In this document: piece after piece, positions 58,771-64,000 of the stretch
How positions within the stretch are numbered: position 1 is the stretch's first letter
Layout of the letters: each line of letters begins with the position of its first letter
Origin: Humulus lupulus
Lineage: Eukaryota > Streptophyta > Magnoliopsida > Rosales > Cannabaceae
Reading direction: 5' to 3'
Assembly: GCF_963169125.1 (NCBI RefSeq)
Contig: NC_084802.1
Coordinates: 109,868,903 to 109,932,902 of the forward strand
Length of the DNA: 64,000 nt
Notes under the pieces: generated by a model
The model's database searches: none
What the model was told of the DNA's origin: nothing
What the model saw: only the letters and a program-made list of their open reading frames with translations
Translations under genes and position numbers: made by a program

Positions 58771-59065
58771 GGGGGAGTTGGAATGGTGCCAGTTCAACGT
58801 AGTTCAAAAAATCTATGAAGTATTTGTCCAAAGGGAGAAAGGCACCAGCCTTCGGGTGCTCGTCACTCCAAGCCCCGAAGTCGTCCTGAAGTAGAGTATA
58901 GTTCCGCTCTCCCTCCAGTGGAGGGTGGGCAATAAGACCCTTGGACCCCAACTTGATCCCGTGACTCAGCAAAATTTTATTCACCTTGCCCTGAGTTTTT
59001 ATCCGGAATTCTATGTGCTCTACCCCAAAAAAAGCATTGGGGTCAACTACGATCTCCCTATCCAC

Positions 59066-59308
59066 TACTGGGCCAAAGTGGGGAATAGGTTGAGATCCAA
59101 GGTCCTAGGCTAAATAAACCTTGTGGAGGCACAAAGTTGACAAGACAGTTGTCATGGTGCTCGAAACCCGAACAAGCACCTATTATAGACTGACACGTGT
59201 CTCACACTCAAGTGAGTGGGTGGGACAATTTCACATAACAGAAACCTAAAAGACCCTACTGTGCATGACAGAGGTGACACCATGCACGAGCAGGAGCTTG
59301 GGGGCAAA
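59066..59308 (+). other. Tat copy 2 spacer before the 3' LTR, with polypurine tract
   Basis: Colinear with 16740-16953 of copy 1 after a deletion of about 820 bp at about 59095. It ends CTTGGGGGCAAA (59297-59308), the polypurine tract. No gene. Confidence 0.6.
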
Positions 59309-60066
59309 TGTTGTACTCCAAAATAAATACGAACTGAATTACTCAGCACGGAGTACATCTGGCAGACAAGCACATGAAGAAAGCATACAGACATAATATC
59401 TAGCAAATTCCAGAGTGGGTAGCTTGAGTTCAACTTGAAAGCATACGACAATCCGATAATATTCAGATCGCCTCTTGCACCTACAACCTAGTTTGAGATG
59501 TGTGCTGGCTAGATCGCCTTTTTGAAACTCTAAGGAACTGACATGATAGGTTAGTTCTGAGACATCCAGCTCAAAGGAACTGACATGCTCGCAGAAGCAT
59601 GGCCATGACGCACAGTGAAGGATCCTAAAAGACTCAGAGATTCCTTATGCGCTCATTAATGCCCATAATTTATTACACATTTATTACCTGAGATAACGAA
59701 TGTAAATTCTATAGGTAATCATATCCTTATGTAAATGAGAGGTTATCCAAATTTATTATTTACCATACTTATGTACGCAGTCACCCAAAGTCGTCAAGGA
59801 AAATCCTCTATAAATACCAGGGAATGGATAGAGAAAGGGATTGATTCTTTATATACTGAAACTCTGTTGAAATTGTCATGAACAATTTCTCCCAGAGCCC
59901 TAAATAGATCAATAAGATTGTCGCATGGACTACGTGGATTTTAACCACTGAACCACGTAAAAGTGTGGGGGTTTGTGATATTTTTTTTTTTTTGTTCAAT
60001 TACGGTTTAGCAAAAGCCTAATATCTCTATTTTGAAATTCTCTATTGGTGAGAAACCGCGTCAACA
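59309..60066 (+). mobile_element. Tat copy 2 3' LTR, 758 bp
   Basis: Starts TGTTGTACTCC, ends CCGCGTCAACA, with TATAAATA at 59809-59816. The only uninterrupted Tat LTR in the window, and the reference used here to place the broken ones. Confidence 0.92.
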
Positions 60067-60325
60067 GAGTTTACTGGATTCAAACTCCATTTTGATGCTG
60101 GATTTACTCAATAGACTTCATAGTGTTTCTAGTCATATCGGGAACATAGAAAGCATTAGTTAGGGTCACTTTCTTGAAGAACACATCAACACAGCTTCTT
60201 CCGAGTACCTTGGATCTCTTTTAATTTCACATTTGGACATTAAGTCCCTCCTTTGCACTTTCAAAGGTTTTAAAAAGAGTCTAATCGTAGGTTGCATGAG
60301 TGTTGGCACATGTATCATACCACCC

Positions 60326-60658
60326 TCATTGCATCTTTCCTTTGGTTGCATTAACTTCATTCAAGGTTGCAATGATCTCAAGATCGAATGCATTGGTCTT
60401 GGTATCCATAATTAGGTTTGTAATGATCTTATCATCAAATGCATTGACCTTAGTATCTTCACTTTCTTTTGCAACGATTTCATCATCAATTGCATAGACA
60501 TGTTCACATTCTCTTTTGGTTGCATTAGTCTCATCACTACATGCACGAACTATATCAATTCTCTTTAGGGTTATCATACATTCCTCATCGAATGCATTAT
60601 TCTCAATTAGGGTTACAATGCATTCCTCATTGAATGCATTAAATTTAATCAAGGTCAC
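60326..60658 (-). repeat. Degenerate repeat-coded open segment, unknown protein
   Basis: An open frame of 110 codons. The peptide repeats a unit of about 17-22 residues: NAFNEECIVTLIE, NAFDEECMITLKR, then NAFDDKIITNL and NAFDLEIIATL. The underlying DNA has the word AATGCATT at each repeat. No known domain recognised. It is not compositionally like gag or pol of the neighbours. It may be a remnant of a host gene or of an element-borne ORF. Confidence 0.4.
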
Positions 60659-61741
60659 AAATATCTCATCATCAATTATAGTGACCCAATTAAATTCAAT
60701 AGAAGTGCAATGTTCTCAACATCAATTGCCTTAACGCTAATGTTATTATGGTTAATTTTATAACTACCACATCTCACATGATGATCAATAACTTTATAAA
60801 CAAACAAGTATAACAGTAACCCTTGAATTTTTCATTAACATTCACCATTATACTCTTAATATAAACAATAATCTCAAACTCACAAAAATATGGTAGCAAA
60901 CACTTTTTATACAAATTCTTGAAATCTTGACATTTAGAAATAAGGAATTTAATGATACCAATCTCCTTGAGTATGTAATCCCATTAAGTTGTCTCATCCT
61001 TTGTTGATGAAGACTTTGAATCTATATCCACATTAATGTAGAGCATATCCAAATAGAACTTTCTTTGATCTCTCGTGGTTATGTGTTCAACACAAATCAA
61101 ATCTTGAAACAAGGATTTGAAGATTGTAGAAGATGAACAAATTTCCCTCATTATTGATTATGCAAAACACAAAAATAAAATAATTAGAGATAGATATTTT
61201 TTATTGTAGAGGATTTATGTCTTACACTTTCTAATCCAACAATGAATAATGGAAATTAATTCAATATTTCAAACCCTAAATACTAATCAAGAACCACATT
61301 CATAGTACGAATGAAAGTCTTAATAATTAAAAAAAACATATTCAAAATATGAATGTAAATCTTGAAACTTAAAGATTAAATAAATTTAACATGAATTTAG
61401 AATGAAAACAACACAAATAAGTTTAAGTGATAGAATGGACCTTTGAGTTGTAGATACTTAGTTACATAAAATCACAAGCCTATGATTTTATGTGAATCAA
61501 TGAATGTTACAAGGCTTGCTACAAATTGAGATGTGTTGTCTAAAATTCCTAGACTACCATTTGAGATTGCTTGAAGCAACTACAATGGAAAGAGATGGGC
61601 ATTTACAAGCCTTGAATCTTCATGCAAGTCAAGCTTTCTTGATGAAGATCTTAGCGAAAACTAGTAACCTTGAGAGCTAGAGAGAGAGGGGGGGATTTTA
61701 GAGAGAGGCGAGTGATTAGTCACCAATTAACTCAAATGACC

Positions 61742-61752
61742 CTTTTAAATAG
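61742..61752 (-). promoter_or_regulatory. Weak TATA-like motif downstream of the palindrome array
   Basis: The minus strand reads TATTTAAAAGG, 100-190 bases downstream of the palindromes and just upstream of a CT-rich stretch. Confidence 0.35.
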
Positions 61753-61849
61753 TATAGGAACCTCATTATACTCAACAAATGAGATTAGAGCATTTTACTT
61801 TGACTTTTTTAGCCAAAACACGCACTATACGAAATTGTACGGACATCCT

Positions 61850-61936
61850 AGGTGACACATCACCTGGCATCAGGAAATGTGTTGCCTGCCAGGCGATACG
61901 TCATATCACCTAGCACTAGGTGACACATCGTCTAGT
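61850..61936. repeat. Palindromic GGTGACACATCACC-type motif cluster
   Basis: AGGTGACACATCACCT (61850-61865, palindromic except for the CACA core) is followed by AGGCGATACGTCATATCACCT (about 61900) and CTAGGTGACACATCGTCTAG (61917-61936). It is the same motif class as 23441-23456, where the core is TATA. Confidence 0.75.
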
Positions 61937-62219
61937 CTATTGTTTCTTGGCTGATCGACGCGCCACCTCTATCGTCGATGTCTTTCACTTGGCACTCCAA
62001 AACTTGTCTCAAAACATCCCCAAATGCTCCCAAATTTTTTGGGTACTCTCATATACTTCAATGAAACACTTTGGATGCAAAAAGATGATTTATAAATGCC
62101 TATACAAAAAGTCAACCCCCTCATGTTGACTTTAGTGAAATCGTTATGGTTTTGCACCTCTTTGGGTCCAACAAATTTCACCATGTATTTAACCAATCAT
62201 AACACTTACATTACTCGAT

Positions 62220-64000
62220 CTTGCGACACCAGGATTCGAGTCCATGTAAACAACCAGACACACTGACCTCATCAACGAGTGGTGAGTTTTGCTGAAGATA
62301 GTTATTAGATGGAAAGTCGTCGTGATGACAGGTCGGAGAGTGTTCACAACACTCACTCTAAAAAATAAGAACCGGACCTAAGCGATCATCTCAAATCTAC
62401 ACATAGTTTCTGCTGTAACCGTTAGTCTGACTTGCATGAGCACTTAAACTCACATCGGAGACAACAAAGTTGCAACAATGAGCTGAGTTACAGTTAGCCA
62501 AGGGAAAACCCTCATGTGAGGCTTGATGAAGGGAACATCCCAATAAACCGAGCTTAAGCTTGGAGGGACAATAACTTGGATAACGTGCAGCCCGGGATGG
62601 GAGCTAATAACCAACTACCTAACAACCCGACAATGAGGGATCCAACCCAAGAACAACTTCTGTTAATGGAAGAGAAGATGAGACTCCTCCTAGTTGATAC
62701 AAACAAGAACAACTGTGACTCTGATGAGGACCTCGAGCCTTTTTCTCCTTATACTTCAACAGTTCCCTATCCACAGGGTCTTATGATGCCACACATGATG
62801 ACCTACGACAGAACTAACGATCCTTCTAACCAGATTGGGACTTTCAACACCTTGATAAGGACCCATAATGTGAGCATCGACCTACGATGTATTTTGTTCC
62901 TAGCCACTTTGACAAGCACGACCAAAATGTGGTTTGACAAGTTTAAAAGGCTTATAATTAATTTCTAGAATCAATTATCATCACATTTTAAGAAGCAGTT
63001 TCAAGCTGTCAAGGAGATACGAGTGAAGGCCAATTCCTTGGCCAATTAAAGCAGCAATCGGGTGAGTCTCACAAGGCTTACATAAACTGGTTCAACAACA
63101 TTGCAGCTCGAGCAAGAGATTCTGACAATAGTGCCAAAGAAAGGGGTTAAGAACACCGATGAATTCTTGGCTAGAGCTAAAGAATGGATTACCCTCGAGG
63201 AGGCAGAATCCGCAATGGCAGGAACTAGTAGTACCCCCATTTAGCCCGCTACAGTGGTGACAAACTCTGTGGCACAAGCTCAGCTAATTACCCATAACAA
63301 CTAGGTGGGTAATAATAATAAGATGAAGGGAAATAATGAAGGCGACCAAGTAGGGTCCAAGAAAAACAAAGTTGGGGAAAAATACACCTTGATTTTCATT
63401 GTGTATACTAATCAAATGGATACATAGGAAAATATATATATCTGACTAACTCTTCTCGCCTCCCCTGGAAGAAGCCTGATCTCATGAAGAATCAACGGGC
63501 TAATAGAGACCCATCGAAGTTTTGTCGTTTTCATAACAACATTGGTCACACCATAGATGACCATCGCCAATTGAAGGACCAACTTGCAACGCTGATACAG
63601 GCTAGACCGTTAGCACAGTATGCTCAGAATCGGGTAGCTCCGAACCAGCATGTCGTACAAAATAAACAGCCAGCTCCGGGTAACCAGCCAAACCCATCTG
63701 CAGCTCTTCTAGCTCCGGAAAACCCACTCATTCCACTTCCATTAGAAGGGAGGTACATAGCCACGATCTCAGGAGGGCCACATTTAGCTGGAACAAGCAA
63801 TGGGGCCTAAAAGAGATACATACAGGAATAGAAGACCCTGACGGTGCGATGTATACTCCCAAGCATCGCCTGCCAAAGCATCAAAAAATGGATAAATGAC
63901 CTATCAATTTTATGGAGGAGGACACAAGTCAAGTCCAATTCCTGCATAATGATTCGCTTGTGATAACCGTTCAGCTAGCCAATAGGAGAGTCCGAAGAAA
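62220..64000 (+). mobile_element. Tat-lineage element, copy 3, gag region (runs off the window)
   Basis: Sequence is recognisably colinear with 3000-7020 of copy 1 but more diverged. No 5' LTR is seen, so it is 5'-truncated or rearranged near 62220. It ends at the window edge just as the protease begins (NDSLVITVQLANRRVRR). Confidence 0.8.
62576..63990 (+). pseudogene. gag: Tat copy 3 gag
   Basis: The first frame (62576-62968) reads MDNVQPGMGANNQLPNNPTM, EQLLLMEEKMRLLLVDT, NDPSNQIGTFNTLIRTHNVS and LRCILFLATLTSTTKMWFDK, the capsid core. A stop and frameshifts follow. 63484-63810 then reads DPSKFCRFHNNIGHTIDDH, RQLKDQLATLIQARPLAQYA and GGPHLAGTSNGA. The Cys/His segment has arginine where copy 1 has glutamine. 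It is better preserved than copy 1 in the capsid region but not intact. Confidence 0.82.

Larger units (their letters stand above)
46931..59065 (-). pseudogene. Tat antisense gene, copy 2, split by two insertions
   Basis: Minus-strand order: the N-terminal domain at 59065-58771 (VDPNAFFGVEHIEFRIKTQG, LSHGIKLGSKGLIAHPPLEG, AWSDEHPKAGAFLPLDKYF, FLNYVELAPFQLP), then Tekay element 2. The gene resumes at 49725-49463 (SNEFKNCTHWYFNHP) and enters the intron (48754-49462, containing a solo LTR). The next exon at 48753-48390 has IYKRTGRLETLGGQYETL and KEFQMEVNDATMVA. The C-terminal half to about 46931 includes VKDMDLKCAFKYGGVGTG. Protein-level similarity with copy 1 across all exons suggests it was once coding. 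Function unknown. The copy 1 start codon, leader and promoter region is deleted here. Confidence 0.77.
40435..60066 (+). mobile_element. Tat-lineage element, copy 2 (5'-truncated, with nested insertions)
   Basis: Colinear with copy 1 from its leader (CAAGTTTCACC) through gag, protease, RT, RNase H, integrase, minisatellite, antisense gene and 3' LTR (59309-60066). It lacks a 5' LTR, the second RNase H, and about 820 bp around the antisense promoter. It is interrupted by a 615-bp solo LTR (48804-49418) and Tekay element 2 (49726-58770). Net length is near 10 kb. Confidence 0.88.
60067..62210 (-). other. Unassigned block with promoter-like and repeat-coded features (minus strand)
   Basis: On the minus strand it begins TGTAAGTGTTATG at 62210. 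It has a palindrome array (61850-61936), a weak TATA-like TATTTAAAAGG (61742-61752) and a CT-rich leader (61665-61710). Further in are a 55-codon frame from 61151 (MREICSS) and a repeat-coded segment (60658-60326). The first 500 bases look like a retrotransposon U3. I cannot match the rest to a family. A 4-bp TTAC occurs just outside both a TG at 60075 and the CA at 62210. It could be an LTR element, a large solo LTR or a host gene remnant. Confidence 0.4.

Noticed and set aside
60326..60658. Calling the repeat-coded frame a functional host gene
   Set aside because: No recognisable domain, and no defined start or neighbouring exons with splice sites. The frame upstream (from 61151) stops after 55 codons. 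Kept only as a low-confidence repeat-coded segment.
1..64000. A host protein-coding gene, tRNA gene or organellar insertion
   Set aside because: Every coding-like stretch was assigned to retroelement gag, pol or antisense ORF except the 60-62 kb block. No tRNA cloverleaf or chloroplast/mitochondrial gene was recognised by eye; a tRNAscan or BLAST run could still find one.

Overview
This window is plant nuclear DNA, almost certainly from a eudicot, and consists almost entirely of LTR retrotransposons inserted into one another. I see no convincing intact host gene, no tRNA or rRNA gene, and no bacterial-type feature. Plant origin is shown by hallmark Ty3/gypsy lineages: Tat with two RNase H regions and an antisense gene, Athila with a tRNA-Asp-type primer site, and Tekay chromoviruses with a C-terminal chromodomain and an initiator-Met-type primer site. 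Ty1/copia remnants are also present. From memory only, the antisense Tat product resembles proteins annotated in hop/hemp-family genomes; that was not checked.

Layout. 1-1541 holds pieces of two Tekay-type LTRs. 1544-1684 is the 3' end of a copia pol, followed by its 3' LTR. That LTR is now split into four blocks (1700-1748, 19657-19773, 30944-31080, 34036-35306) by three later insertions. These are Tat copy 1 (1749-19656), a full Tekay element on the minus strand (19774-30938, target duplication GTTAA), and a minus-strand Tat solo LTR (31081-34030, duplication TTAAC). Each of these carries further insertions: a copia solo LTR (3848-6129), a Tekay-type LTR (about 13153-14912), and solo LTRs at 17690-19647, 22816-24804 and 31256-33509. 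35308-36557 holds copia debris. 36577-40434 is a 3'-truncated Athila element on the minus strand. 40435-60066 is Tat copy 2, interrupted by a 615-bp solo LTR (48804-49418) and a second full Tekay element (49726-58770, duplication GGGGG). 60067-62210 is an unassigned block with promoter-like and LTR-like features. 62220-64000 is the gag region of a third, more diverged Tat copy that runs off the window.

How the parts work. Tat copies encode gag, protease, RT, RNase H, a second RNase H and integrase on the plus strand. They then carry a 3' untranslated region with a 64-bp minisatellite and a gene on the opposite strand. In copy 1 that antisense gene has a plausible promoter of its own (TATA at 16685-16693) and a leader. 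Both copies share an intron of about 88 bp with conserved splice sites and an open frame across the junction. All sense genes carry stops, frameshifts or lost catalytic residues, so no element here looks autonomous.

The observations most worth a second look are the antisense transcription unit in Tat, palindromic arrays placed upstream of TATA boxes in two different elements, a G-box cluster in a small LTR promoter, a splice-donor-like box inside Tekay LTRs, and the nesting history, which can be dated in relative terms from target duplications.
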